A stretch of 64,000 bases of DNA from Desulfovibrio sp. Marseille-P6017. GTDB lineage: Bacteria; Bacillota_A; Clostridia; Peptostreptococcales; Peptostreptococcaceae. Where the stretch lies: contig UWOR01000015.1 of assembly GCA_900604495.1 (NCBI GenBank), forward strand, positions 15,507 to 79,506. The letters run 5' to 3'. The position numbers and the translations under genes were made by a program. Position 1 is the first letter of the stretch. Each line of letters begins with the position of its first letter. This document shows positions 1 through 7,757 of this stretch, piece after piece. Under the pieces are notes generated by a model that was given only the letters and a program-made list of their open reading frames with translations, ran no database searches and had not been told where the DNA came from.

Positions 1-416
1 ACATCTTTTTTTAATAAAGTTTCTATATCAGAATTTATAGTACTTTCTTTAAATTCTTCTGCTATTTTCTTTAATTTTTTTAAGTCTATATCACTTATTC
101 TTTCCGCTGCAAGAGATGCTGATAACCCTTCTAAGCTAGCTCTTACTTCTAATACATCTATTACGTCTTTTAGAGACATATTTGCTACATATGCTCCCTT
201 TCTTGGTAGCATAACAACTAAACCTTCTAGCTCTAATTTTCTTATTGCCTCTCTAACTGGTGTTCTACTAACACCTAATTGTTCTGCAAGTTGAACTTCC
301 ATTAATCTTTGACCTGGTTTTAAGTTACCTTCTAGTATAGCTTCTCTTAAGTTTTCAAATACTACATCCCTTAATGGTTTATAATCATCTAAATTTAATT
401 TAGTTAAATTATCCAT
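1..416 (-). CDS. GntR-family (FadR-type) transcriptional regulator, C-terminus beyond window
   Basis: The visible 138 residues begin with a GntR winged helix: a helix ending in EGNLKPGQRLME, then QLAEQLGVSRTPVREAIRKLE and the wing GLVVMLPRKGAYVA. The start of an alpha-helical FadR/FCD-like ligand domain follows (VIDVLEVRASLEGLSA). The ligand domain runs off the left edge. Its ATG lies inside the end of ispE: the shared bases ATGGATAA give an 8-nt overlap, so it is probably translated by coupling with ispE. The ligand and targets cannot be told from the visible part. Confidence 0.9.
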   Translation of the reverse strand, partial: MDNLTKLNLDDYKPLRDVVFENLREAILEGNLKPGQRLMEVQLAEQLGVSRTPVREAIRKLELEGLVVMLPRKGAYVANMSLKDVIDVLEVRASLEGLSASLAAERISDIDLKKLKKIAEEFKESTINSDIETLLKKD

Positions 417-1290
417 TAATTTCAACTCCTTTCTCACTACTATTAACTACATATACTTGTTTATATTTCTTCAGTAATTCCTTTTTCCCTTTTAAAGCAT
501 CTTCCTTATTTTTGTATAAACCAAATACAGTAGGACCACTTCCGCTCATCATAGAACCTAATGCCTTATTTTCATTCATAATTTCTTCTATTTCTTTTAT
601 TTGAGCATGATTTTTACTGGTAACTGCTTCAAGTACATTTACCATATTTCTTGATATAGAATCTATATCATTGTTTTTTAAACATTGTATTAAGTATTCA
701 TTATTAGGCCTAATTTTGATATTACTTAAGTCTAATCCCTCGTATACCTCTTTTGTCGAAACAAATAACTCTGGCTTGCAAACTAATATACTAACATCTT
801 TAGGTAAACCTTTTATGTATGTAAGCTCTTCTCCGACACCTTTAGCTAAAGCCGCATTTCCTACTATACAAAAAGGTACATCCGCTCCTAATTTAAATCC
901 AAGTTCTTGTAATTTTTTATCCGATAAGTTTAAATTCCACATCTTATTAAGACCTACTAATACTGCTGCTGCGTTAGAGCTACCTCCAGCCATTCCTGCT
1001 GCTATAGGTATATTCTTTTCTATAAAAATTTCAACTCCCTTTTCTATAGAAAAAGTACGTCTAAGTAGATCTACAGCTTTATAAACTATATTATCTCCAT
1101 CTAATGGAATATCTGAGCTATTACTGTTTATTATTATGTCATTATTATTAACTTCTTTAATTTTTATGATGTCGTACAGGTCTATTGTCTGCATTATCAT
1201 TTCGACTAAATGATATCCATCCTGTCTTTTACCTAGGACATCTATTGATAAATTTATTTTTGCCCTGCTCTTTAATTCTATAGAATTCAT
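409..1290 (-). CDS. ispE: 4-diphosphocytidyl-2-C-methyl-D-erythritol kinase
   Basis: IspE phosphorylates the 2-hydroxyl of CDP-ME with ATP in the non-mevalonate (MEP) isoprenoid pathway in the cytosol. The 293 residues are the normal family length. GHMP-kinase hallmarks are visible: the N-terminal KINLSIDVLGKRQDGYHLVEM, the glycine-rich ATP loop PIAAGMAGGSSNAAAVL near residues 95-111 and the C-terminal loop GSMMSGSGPTVFGLY. It lies downstream of sipL, separated by a terminator, and overlaps the following GntR gene by 8 nt. The ATG has an AGGAGG-type site just upstream. Confidence 0.97.
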   Translation of the reverse strand: MNSIELKSRAKINLSIDVLGKRQDGYHLVEMIMQTIDLYDIIKIKEVNNNDIIINSNSSDIPLDGDNIVYKAVDLLRRTFSIEKGVEIFIEKNIPIAAGMAGGSSNAAAVLVGLNKMWNLNLSDKKLQELGFKLGADVPFCIVGNAALAKGVGEELTYIKGLPKDVSILVCKPELFVSTKEVYEGLDLSNIKIRPNNEYLIQCLKNNDIDSISRNMVNVLEAVTSKNHAQIKEIEEIMNENKALGSMMSGSGPTVFGLYKNKEDALKGKKELLKKYKQVYVVNSSEKGVEING

Positions 1291-1352
1291 TTTAGCCTCC
1301 TTTATATATCGTATAATGCATTCCTATTTATAAATATTATACTACAAAAAAT

Positions 1353-1386
1353 AAAATAATAGGGCATTATAACACCCTATTATTTT
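1353..1386 (-). terminator. intrinsic terminator after sipL
   Basis: Perfect 12-bp stem (AAAATAATAGGG against CCCTATTATTTT) with a 10-nt loop and a T-rich tail on the minus strand. It sits between sipL and ispE and separates the spore gene from the housekeeping gene. Confidence 0.8.
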
Positions 1387-1400
1387 ATTTTTATATAATA

Positions 1401-2951
1401 TTAATCAACCATAACTACTTTCTTCTCTAATATTAAGCATTTTCCTGGTTTTAATATATCATCATCTTTTAAATCATTAAGTTCAGAAATTTCTTCTTCT
1501 GTTGTATTATATTTTTTAGCTATATTCCAAAGACTATCCCCTTCTTTACATATATAAACTATAATGCTTGGTGCCTTTGATAAATCATAATCTCCGCAAT
1601 CTTCACCTTTTATTATAAAACTTTCTGATTTTTTATCTATTACTTCTATGAATCTGTTAACTTTAACAGACACATCTATTTGGTCTCTATTTAAATCAAC
1701 TTCTACTTTTTCTATGCATACTGTATTGAATACAGACGAAGTATCTGATAAACCATCAACTTCAACATCGTGTTCAAACGGTATTTCTTCACTTATTTTA
1801 TATACGATTTTTAATCCTTCTACAGGAACATATAGTATATCCATTTTTATTATACCTTGTATTATGCTTTTACCATCTTCCATATATGCATTTTCGATTG
1901 AAATTGATGGGCAAACACTTACAATATCTTTTATTTGTATATCTTCATTATCATTTTTTATAGTATCCCTAACTACAAAACTTTCTGTATCACTAGCTAA
2001 TACTTTGTTTAGTTCTATTAATCTATGATCAAACTTAAGTACTTTTTGTGGTGAGTATGCATCTTGTAATACTTCTCGTGCAACTTCATCTGTCACTTTT
2101 ACTTTACTACTTATAGTACAATCAATTTCTAATATACCAGTATTGCTATCACCATTTTGCTTAAATATATAATTAAAATCATTTATAGATAGTAATGTTT
2201 CTTCATTCATACCATCACAAACCCCAGGAACCTCTATAAATTGAGTAAAATCAATATCTACTTTATCTAGTTCTACAAGCTCTCCATCATAAGTGCATGC
2301 AAGAGGATTTATATCTAGTACACCACCAATTATAACCTTATTATCACTAACTCTACTTTCTTTTATTCTTACATATGGATTCACACTTATAATTGATTGT
2401 ACTTCCTCTGTATTTATAGTTATTGTATCTCTTATAACACTCTCTGATTTTTCTATACCCACTATATCTTGATAACTAACTTCTTTTCTACTTTTTTGTA
2501 TTCCCTCTACTTGAGATACATCTTTTACTATATCTAGTCTTTTCTTTTCAAATAGGCTACCTTTTATATTGATCAAAGCTCCTATTCTAATCTTTCTCTC
2601 ATTCATTATTGTACAATCAACATGTTCTATTTCAGGGTATAACATATACTCCATGTCTTGAGTAACATTATCTTTGTCTATTACCTCATTTATGTCAATT
2701 TTACCATCTACATTTGAAATAGTATTCTTATCATCAGCTATATAAATCACATTATAATTAAAACTACCTCTACACACTACTTTCCCATCTGCAATTTCTA
2801 TTTTTTTCAGAGCTATGTACCCCTCTGTTTTTACAATGTCATACACATCTGATTTTTTATCTGGCACTACTGCCTCTAACTCTATAAATGTTTGAAATTT
2901 TCCAAAGTCCATTCTATTGTCAATCTTTATAACATCTTTTATTAGTTCCAT
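1401..2951 (-). CDS. sipL: SpoIVA-interacting spore coat morphogenesis protein SipL (DUF3794 + LysM)
   Basis: In Clostridioides difficile SipL binds SpoIVA and is needed for coat assembly around the forespore. This 516-residue protein has the same layout: repeated DUF3794-type beta-rich segments through the first ~450 residues (two similar runs around VIRDTITIN and FVVRDTIKN, each followed by a VNPYVRI or VCPSISI stretch) and a C-terminal LysM domain (ICKEGDSLWNIAKKYNTTEE through LKPGKCLILEKK). The position between veg and ispE matches the gene order I recall for C. difficile. A GGGGG ribosome site precedes the ATG. In C. difficile the gene is SigE-controlled; I could not pick a convincing SigE promoter here. 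Confidence 0.88.
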   Translation of the reverse strand: MELIKDVIKIDNRMDFGKFQTFIELEAVVPDKKSDVYDIVKTEGYIALKKIEIADGKVVCRGSFNYNVIYIADDKNTISNVDGKIDINEVIDKDNVTQDMEYMLYPEIEHVDCTIMNERKIRIGALINIKGSLFEKKRLDIVKDVSQVEGIQKSRKEVSYQDIVGIEKSESVIRDTITINTEEVQSIISVNPYVRIKESRVSDNKVIIGGVLDINPLACTYDGELVELDKVDIDFTQFIEVPGVCDGMNEETLLSINDFNYIFKQNGDSNTGILEIDCTISSKVKVTDEVAREVLQDAYSPQKVLKFDHRLIELNKVLASDTESFVVRDTIKNDNEDIQIKDIVSVCPSISIENAYMEDGKSIIQGIIKMDILYVPVEGLKIVYKISEEIPFEHDVEVDGLSDTSSVFNTVCIEKVEVDLNRDQIDVSVKVNRFIEVIDKKSESFIIKGEDCGDYDLSKAPSIIVYICKEGDSLWNIAKKYNTTEEEISELNDLKDDDILKPGKCLILEKKVVMVD

Positions 2952-3018
2952 ATTTGTCCCCCTTGTATATAAAAAATATAAGTTATCACACTATATTTAT
3001 ATTTATAAGACAAAAAAA

Positions 3019-3050
3019 AAATTACACCTATTTTTAATAGGTATAATTTT
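3019..3050 (-). terminator. intrinsic terminator after veg
   Basis: Stem AAAATTATACCTATT against AATAGGTGTAATTTT with one mismatch, followed by nine T on the minus strand. It overlaps the last codons of veg. Confidence 0.8.
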
Positions 3051-3282
3051 AACTTGCGTTTAATTTATCTTTCTCTCTACCTTTATACACTTGTAACTTA
3101 ACATTAGCTGTTAATAAATCTGAATAACTATAAGATACTCTTGAGTATCCATTTTGACTGTCGTCTAATCTTACAACAAATACACTAGGATAAACTTTTT
3201 CAAGTACTCCCTTTCTTGTTATAACTTGTTTTCTCCCCTTGTTAGCCTTTAGTATTATCCTCTTTCCTAAATGTCTTTCCAA
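3049..3282 (-). CDS. veg: Veg family protein
   Basis: The 77-residue basic protein (MERHLGKRIILKANKGRKQV, ending in the acidic/lysine tail YKGREKDKLNAS) matches the Veg family. In Bacillus subtilis Veg is an abundant small protein with one of the strongest vegetative promoters and has been linked to biofilm regulation. Its biochemical role is unclear. It sits between yabG and sipL, and a very good sigma-A promoter lies about 80 bases upstream. Confidence 0.92.
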   Translation of the reverse strand: MERHLGKRIILKANKGRKQVITRKGVLEKVYPSVFVVRLDDSQNGYSRVSYSYSDLLTANVKLQVYKGREKDKLNAS

Positions 3283-3338
3283 ACTTGATCTTATCTTATC
3301 TTATCTAAAGTTTGAACAGTAGCCACAATATCACCTTC

Positions 3339-3397
3339 TTTAAACGTTTGTATGTTTACATAATACCATGTTTTTATTTAATTGTCAAACGTTTAAA
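3339..3397 (-). promoter_or_regulatory. veg promoter bracketed by an exact 12-bp inverted repeat
   Basis: On the minus strand TTGACA (3388-3383) and TATTAT (3365-3360) are separated by 17 bp, a near-consensus sigma-A promoter. The sequence TTTAAACGTTTG at 3339-3350 is repeated exactly in inverted form (CAAACGTTTAAA) at 3386-3397. One arm overlaps the -35 box and the other falls just past the expected start point. Each arm carries the palindromic core AAACGTTT. This layout suits an operator; the regulator is unknown. Confidence 0.75.
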
Positions 3398-3469
3398 CTA
3401 ATAATTTTATATATTTTTTAATAAAAAGTCAATAGTATTTTTTAAGAATACAGTATAATATTGTTTTTT

Positions 3470-4348
3470 TTAGTATAAAATTGTTTTTGGCATAGCCCAT
3501 CTAAATTTTCCTCTTGTTTCTGAACCACCAATTCCTTTATATCCAGTGACTGTCTGTTCTATAACTTCATCGATTGGTACAACAACATCTATTCTAGAGC
3601 AGGCTATTTTTTCTACTATAAATACTGGGTCTAGAGCATGAATCATTATTCTACCTGGTGAACTTGCATAGTTAGCACCTGATTTTATTATTTGTTCATA
3701 ATTTGACTGACACGCTCCTGCAAATATTACAAGATTATCCACATTTGGTTCCCACTTTCTGGCTTCTTTAACAGCTTTTATAAAGTTTAATGAATTTCTA
3801 TAATTACTTAAGTCCTTTATATTTCCTTTTTTTGATGTAAGTGCATCGTGACCTGTAATTACCAATATATCTGGATTATGCTTTTCTAAAAGACTTCTTA
3901 CTTCTTTATATTGGTTTGCTTCAGATATAGAAACTCCAACAGCTGGTATTCCTAATTGAGTGTATACATCTAGGCATATCTTTAAATATTCTTTATCTCC
4001 ATCTATTTGAAGTACTTTACCTGGCATTCCATACATATTAGTATTTGATTGAGCTTTTGGTAATCCCCTCATATTTTTCTTTTGTCTTTCTCTAGCCTTT
4101 TTCACTGATCTATATAATAAATTTTCTACATTTCTATCTATTAAAATATCATTCATATCAGGCATCTGTACAATTTCTAGATCTTCTAAATATGCATCTG
4201 CTAAAACCCTAAATGCAACCCCTTTTAATACAGCTATTTTTTTATTATTTTCATCTATATTAAACCCAACTATCTTAAATATAATATCTTTATTATATGA
4301 CTTTCTCGCTACTATATCCCCTATTTTCATGACTGTCCTCCCAAGCAA
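3470..4348 (-). CDS. yabG: sporulation-specific protease YabG
   Basis: YabG cleaves coat and cortex proteins late in sporulation; in C. difficile it processes proteins such as CspBA. The 292-residue protein starts with an SH3/KOW-like segment (KIGDIVARKSYNKDIIFKIVGF) and continues with the YabG core, including VLQIDGDKEYLKICLDVY, ILVITGHDALTSKKG and VIFAGACQSNYEQIIKSGANYASSPGR. The conserved His and Cys in these last two segments are likely catalytic; this is an inference. The preferred start is ATGAAAATAGG (MKIGDIVARK). The longer start begins MLGRTV, which itself is encoded by the ribosome-site region. A SigK-like promoter lies 15-45 bases upstream. Confidence 0.92.
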   Translation of the reverse strand: MLGRTVMKIGDIVARKSYNKDIIFKIVGFNIDENNKKIAVLKGVAFRVLADAYLEDLEIVQMPDMNDILIDRNVENLLYRSVKKARERQKKNMRGLPKAQSNTNMYGMPGKVLQIDGDKEYLKICLDVYTQLGIPAVGVSISEANQYKEVRSLLEKHNPDILVITGHDALTSKKGNIKDLSNYRNSLNFIKAVKEARKWEPNVDNLVIFAGACQSNYEQIIKSGANYASSPGRIMIHALDPVFIVEKIACSRIDVVVPIDEVIEQTVTGYKGIGGSETRGKFRWAMPKTILY

Positions 4349-4362
4349 AATTTATCTTACTT

Positions 4363-4390
4363 TATAATATGTCCATCAATGTTTTTTGTT
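4363..4390 (-). promoter_or_regulatory. possible SigK promoter of yabG
   Basis: The minus strand shows CATATTATA (4371-4363), matching the SigK -10 pattern CATAnnnTA, with an AC 16 bases upstream (4389-4388) as the minimal -35. yabG is a SigK gene in Bacillus. The match is short, so this is a suggestion. Confidence 0.4.
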
Positions 4391-4462
4391 CCTTATTGAT
4401 GAATATAAAACATTTTATTGTTGAAAAATAGAAAATATGGTGATAACATATTTTGAAACCAA

Positions 4463-4480
4463 TACTTATAAAAATAAGTA
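4463..4480. promoter_or_regulatory. palindrome upstream of the kinase-like/glycosidase-like pair
   Basis: TACTTAT and ATAAGTA are perfect inverted 7-bp arms around AAAA, 23 bases before the ATG of the HTH-kinase-like gene. This could be an autoregulatory operator for its N-terminal winged helix. Confidence 0.4.
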
Positions 4481-4502
4481 ATTATCTATTTGGGGTGATA
4501 AT

Positions 4503-5405
4503 ATGACTGACAGAGAAAAAGAAATTTTAAGTATCTTAAAAAAAAATCCATTAATATCTCAAAAAGAACTTGCATCCATACTTTCTATAACTAGGTCTTC
4601 CGTTGCTGTACATATAACAAATCTCATGAAAAAGGGTTACATTAAGGGAAAAGGATACATAATAAAAAAAGAAAACTATATCACTATAATTGGAGGTTCT
4701 AGTATAGATATTGAAGGGATGTCAAACAATAAACTAGTAATGTTTGATTCGAATCCTGGAAAGATAAACCTATCTGTAGGTGGCGCTGGTATGAATTTAG
4801 CTGAATATATTCGTAAATTAGGATTTAATACAAAACTTATATCTGCAATTGGAAATGATTTGTATGGTAATACAATTTTATCAGAGTGTAAAAGTTATGG
4901 TATAGATGTAGATGATTGCTATATATCAAGTGATGATTCAACATCAATATATATATCAATATTCAATAATTTAAATGATATGCAACTTGCTATATCTCAT
5001 ATGGATATTACAGAGAAAATCGATGTTAATTTTATTAATTCAAAGCATTCAGCTATAAGCGATTCTATTGCTATTATACTAGATACAAATTTACCAGAAA
5101 AAACTATAGACTTTATAACAAAATTCTACTCTCATATTCCAATTTTAATAGACACTGTATCTTCTTCAAAGTGTATTAAAGTTAAAAATATGGTTGAAAG
5201 ATTTGATTTTATAAAATTAAGTCAAAGTGAAGCTGAGATACTATCAGATATAAAAATTTATAATGAAGATGATATATCTAGATGTTGCAACTATTTTTTA
5301 AATAAAGGAGTAAAGCGTGTATTTATAAAAATAGGAAAAGATAAATTTATTTCATCGGATGGAATTAACTTAGAAGAAACATTAAAGGAGCTATCATTAT
5401 GTTAG
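4503..5405 (+). CDS. HTH plus truncated PfkB (pseudouridine-kinase-like) protein lacking the GAGD motif
   Basis: The first ~55 residues are a MarR/ArsR-like winged helix (REKEILSILKKNPLISQKEL, then a recognition helix ITRSSVAVHITNLMKKGYIKG). A PfkB ribokinase-like fold of the PsuK type follows (ITIIGGSSIDIEG, NPGKINLSVGGAGMNLAEYI, LIDTVSSSKCIKVKNMV, FIKLSQSEAEIL, VKRVFIKIGKDKFISSDG). PsuK proteins of this layout normally have about 65-70 more residues with the anion hole and catalytic Asp (GAGDxF). Here the chain stops just after the sugar-kinase strand, so ATP-dependent kinase activity is unlikely. The gene overlaps the next by 7 nt (ATGTTAG), is open for 300 codons and is divergent from yabG. 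It may act as a sensor-regulator rather than an enzyme; this is an inference. Confidence 0.75.
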   Translation: MTDREKEILSILKKNPLISQKELASILSITRSSVAVHITNLMKKGYIKGKGYIIKKENYITIIGGSSIDIEGMSNNKLVMFDSNPGKINLSVGGAGMNLAEYIRKLGFNTKLISAIGNDLYGNTILSECKSYGIDVDDCYISSDDSTSIYISIFNNLNDMQLAISHMDITEKIDVNFINSKHSAISDSIAIILDTNLPEKTIDFITKFYSHIPILIDTVSSSKCIKVKNMVERFDFIKLSQSEAEILSDIKIYNEDDISRCCNYFLNKGVKRVFIKIGKDKFISSDGINLEETLKELSLC

Positions 5406-6154
5406 AAAAATATTTAAACATACATCCTGAAGTTCAAAAATCAATCTCTTTTGGCTACCCAGTTGTAGCCTTAGAGTCTCATTCAATCATCAATACTACT
5501 AATTACCCTAAGAATATAGAAGTTTCAAATAAAATTTGTGAAATTATAAGAAATAATGGGGCTATACCTGCTACAACTGCAATTATAAATGGAATATTAA
5601 AAGTTGGACTTACTGAAGAAGAACTTAATATTTTATTAACTAACAGTAAAACTCAATCAGCAAGTATAACTGATTTACCATTTGCTATATCTCATAGTTT
5701 AACATGTACTACAACACTATCTTCTGCTATAACAATAGCTAACCTAGCAAATATAAATGTACTTCTTACTAATAAGATAAATGGAATTTTTAAAACAAAC
5801 TATAATCAGATACAAGTTCCATCTGATTTACAAAAACTATGTTCTAATGAAATTTTTATTATATCTAATAAAGTAAACACTGATATGGATTTAGACATTA
5901 CATTAAATTACTTAGAGTCTCACAATATAATAGTTTTAAATAACAAAGCTGCAAAATATAAAATAAATTCTACATCTGAAATTTCAAAAATTTTTAAAAT
6001 AAAAAAGGACTTAAATCTTGATGGTGGTTTTTTGATAATAAATTCAAATCTTATTGTAGACAGCGATGAAAATTCCCACATAAAACAACTTTATATTAAT
6101 GCTGAATTAGCCTCTAAAATTGCTAGAGATATTTCACTTATATGCAAAAACTAA
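5399..6154 (+). CDS. PsuG/IndA-like protein with degenerate active site
   Basis: The 251 residues align over most of their length with pseudouridine-5'-phosphate glycosidase (PsuG, about 305 residues): HPEVQKSISFGYPVVALES, NNGAIPATTAIINGILKVGLTEEEL, LTCTTTLSSAITIANLANINVLLT, DLDITLNYLES, LNLDGGFLIINSN. Compared with the E. coli enzyme from memory, the catalytic Glu of ALES is kept. The KVSRRDLP lysine is lost (SASITDLP), GGIGGVHRG reads NKINGIFKT, the Schiff-base lysine of AGAKS is replaced (KVNTD) and about 45 residues holding GKEVTPFLL are deleted. Hydrolysis or synthesis of pseudouridine phosphate is therefore doubtful. It is translationally coupled to the kinase-like gene, which suggests the two proteins still work together. 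Confidence 0.72.
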   Translation: MLEKYLNIHPEVQKSISFGYPVVALESHSIINTTNYPKNIEVSNKICEIIRNNGAIPATTAIINGILKVGLTEEELNILLTNSKTQSASITDLPFAISHSLTCTTTLSSAITIANLANINVLLTNKINGIFKTNYNQIQVPSDLQKLCSNEIFIISNKVNTDMDLDITLNYLESHNIIVLNNKAAKYKINSTSEISKIFKIKKDLNLDGGFLIINSNLIVDSDENSHIKQLYINAELASKIARDISLICKN

Positions 6155-6218
6155 AAGGGTACTTCTCAGTTGAATTACTAAGATATTATTTCTTAATACT
6201 TCAATGAGAATACCCTTA
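6154..6218. terminator. bidirectional terminator between convergent genes
   Basis: A long bulged stem (AAGGGTACTTCTCA...TGAA against TTCAATGAGAATACCCTT) lies between the PsuG-like gene and the SEC-C gene, which converge. Confidence 0.6.
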
Positions 6219-6238
6219 TTTATTCCATTATATTCAAA

Positions 6239-6736
6239 TTATTTTCCACAACACTTCTTATATTTTTTACCACTTCCACATGGACAAGCATCGTTTCTTC
6301 CTACTTTGTCTTCTTTAACTATAGTCTTAGAGTTTTTGAAAGCCTTAGTTAATTCTTTTCTCTTCTCTACAGATAATATTCCTTCCCAACCTGGTAAAGT
6401 ATGTAACCAGTGTGCTTCTACAGCTACCATGTTGTAGAATAATTTTTCGAAATCTATTTTAACAGTAACCTTAGTGTCAGCTTCTATAGATTCTAAATCT
6501 ATATCTTCTTGTAAGCTTTCACTTATTCCATCTAAGAATCCCATTATGTATTCATTTGAAGTATTGAATTTTTCAGCTAACTCAGCTACAGTTCCTTCTA
6601 ATACTTCTATTTTGTCGTTTAATATTTCATTGTATATAGTTGTCTCTACCTTTAAGTACTCTTCCCAGAACTTTATTTCAGCTTCTTGGCTGTCATGGTT
6701 TTCACTTAAAGATCTCCATTCAGTAAATAAACTCAT
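6239..6736 (-). CDS. SEC-C motif protein
   Basis: The 165-residue acidic helical protein ends in a SEC-C zinc-binding motif, [20 protein letters not shown], as found at the SecA C-terminus and in many small bacterial proteins. The first 120 residues ([44 protein letters not shown]) form a helical domain seen with SEC-C in clostridia. The function is unknown; a chaperone-like or ribosome-associated role would fit SEC-C proteins. The ATG has an AGGAGG site 8 bases upstream. Confidence 0.8.
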   Translation of the reverse strand: MSLFTEWRSLSENHDSQEAEIKFWEEYLKVETTIYNEILNDKIEVLEGTVAELAEKFNTSNEYIMGFLDGISESLQEDIDLESIEADTKVTVKIDFEKLFYNMVAVEAHWLHTLPGWEGILSVEKRKELTKAFKNSKTIVKEDKVGRNDACPCGSGKKYKKCCGK

Positions 6737-6819
6737 GTTTGAATCCTCCTAAAATTTATCTCTTTTTTATAATATAAATTACTTAAATTTCTAACTTATA
6801 CTATAGTATAAATAATTAA

Positions 6820-7527
6820 CTATTCTATTATATCATAATTAAATAATTCTTTTAATACTTTTATAGCATAGTCTTGCTCTATAAAGTAAGGACTGGTAGC
6901 TATGGTTATAACTTTCGCACCTTTTATAAGGTCTTTTATTTTATTTAACCTTAAGTCATAAGGTATATAATCCATATCTTTTGAGAATATATCTAAATCT
7001 ATATCTAGTATATATTCTCCATCTATATTTATATCAAATCCATATGAACTATCTATTATTATAACCTCAGAAAAAATACCATATTTTAAAGCCGGCTTTA
7101 TAAAGTTACCCACATTTAAAACTTTATTTGTATATCTAAATACATCTTTCATATTATATAAATCTACATCATAATTTATAGGTTCTCTCATATCCTTATG
7201 TTGATCTACATGAATTAATTTGCATCCCTTAGTAAAATGATTTAGATTAAGACTTTTCATCCAAAAATAAAGTGCATGATTGTGATTATCAAAAACATAT
7301 ACATCCTTATCACCTATATTACAGTGAACCATGTTTTTTAAGCCTTTAGCCTTTATTTCATTACCTTCATCAATCTCATTAAATACAATATTTTCACCTA
7401 AAACAACATCATTTAAAGTTCCTTTTATTAGTTTTGGAATAAATATCTTCTTATTTTCTCTTTCATCATAAGAAAAAACATTGTTTCCAACAGGTTCTTC
7501 AATATAAAATCCCACATAATTATTCAT
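6820..7527 (-). CDS. UPF0489-like protein (arginase/deacetylase-like fold)
   Basis: The 235-residue protein shows the UPF0489 signature VFDNHNHALYFW followed by LIHVDQHKDMRE, with a later DIDLDIFSKD. This Asp/His arrangement recalls the arginase-deacetylase metal site. No reaction has been established for the family as far as I know. It is a single gene with perfect palindromes in the upstream spacer. It ends 84 bases upstream of the SEC-C gene start, in the same direction, so co-transcription with that gene is possible. Confidence 0.65.
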   Translation of the reverse strand: MNNYVGFYIEEPVGNNVFSYDERENKKIFIPKLIKGTLNDVVLGENIVFNEIDEGNEIKAKGLKNMVHCNIGDKDVYVFDNHNHALYFWMKSLNLNHFTKGCKLIHVDQHKDMREPINYDVDLYNMKDVFRYTNKVLNVGNFIKPALKYGIFSEVIIIDSSYGFDINIDGEYILDIDLDIFSKDMDYIPYDLRLNKIKDLIKGAKVITIATSPYFIEQDYAIKVLKELFNYDIIE

Positions 7528-7564
7528 ACTTAATTCCTCATTTACATACTAAAGTTTTTATTAT

Positions 7565-7599
7565 TTGATTAAACTATTATACTATAATAGTTTAATCAA
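7565..7599. repeat. perfect 35-bp palindrome
   Basis: Two 17-bp arms (TTGATTAAACTATTATA and its reverse complement) flank a single central C, 38 bases upstream of the UPF0489-like ATG. There is no U-tract on either side, so an operator or processing site is as likely as a terminator. Confidence 0.7.
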
Positions 7600-7693
7600 T
7601 ATTTATATTACTTATCAAATATATTATTATTTTTAAACTTCATATCTTAAAATAAAAATAGAGCATCTATAAAGTTTATTTTTAAATATATAA

Positions 7694-7727
7694 ACATAAA
7701 GACAGAATAATTATTCTGTCTTTATGT
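7694..7727 (-). terminator. perfect 34-bp palindrome downstream of the RluA-type gene
   Basis: ACATAAAGACAGAATAA is followed directly by its reverse complement with no spacer bases. It lies 31 bases past the stop of the pseudouridine synthase gene and is probably its terminator, although the tail is only weakly T-rich. Confidence 0.5.
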
Positions 7728-7757
7728 AGTACACAAAATAAATTTTATAAAGCCCTT

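Noticed and set aside
671..1084. Plus-strand frame opposite ispE
   Set aside because: Shadow of the ispE coding sequence without a start signal.
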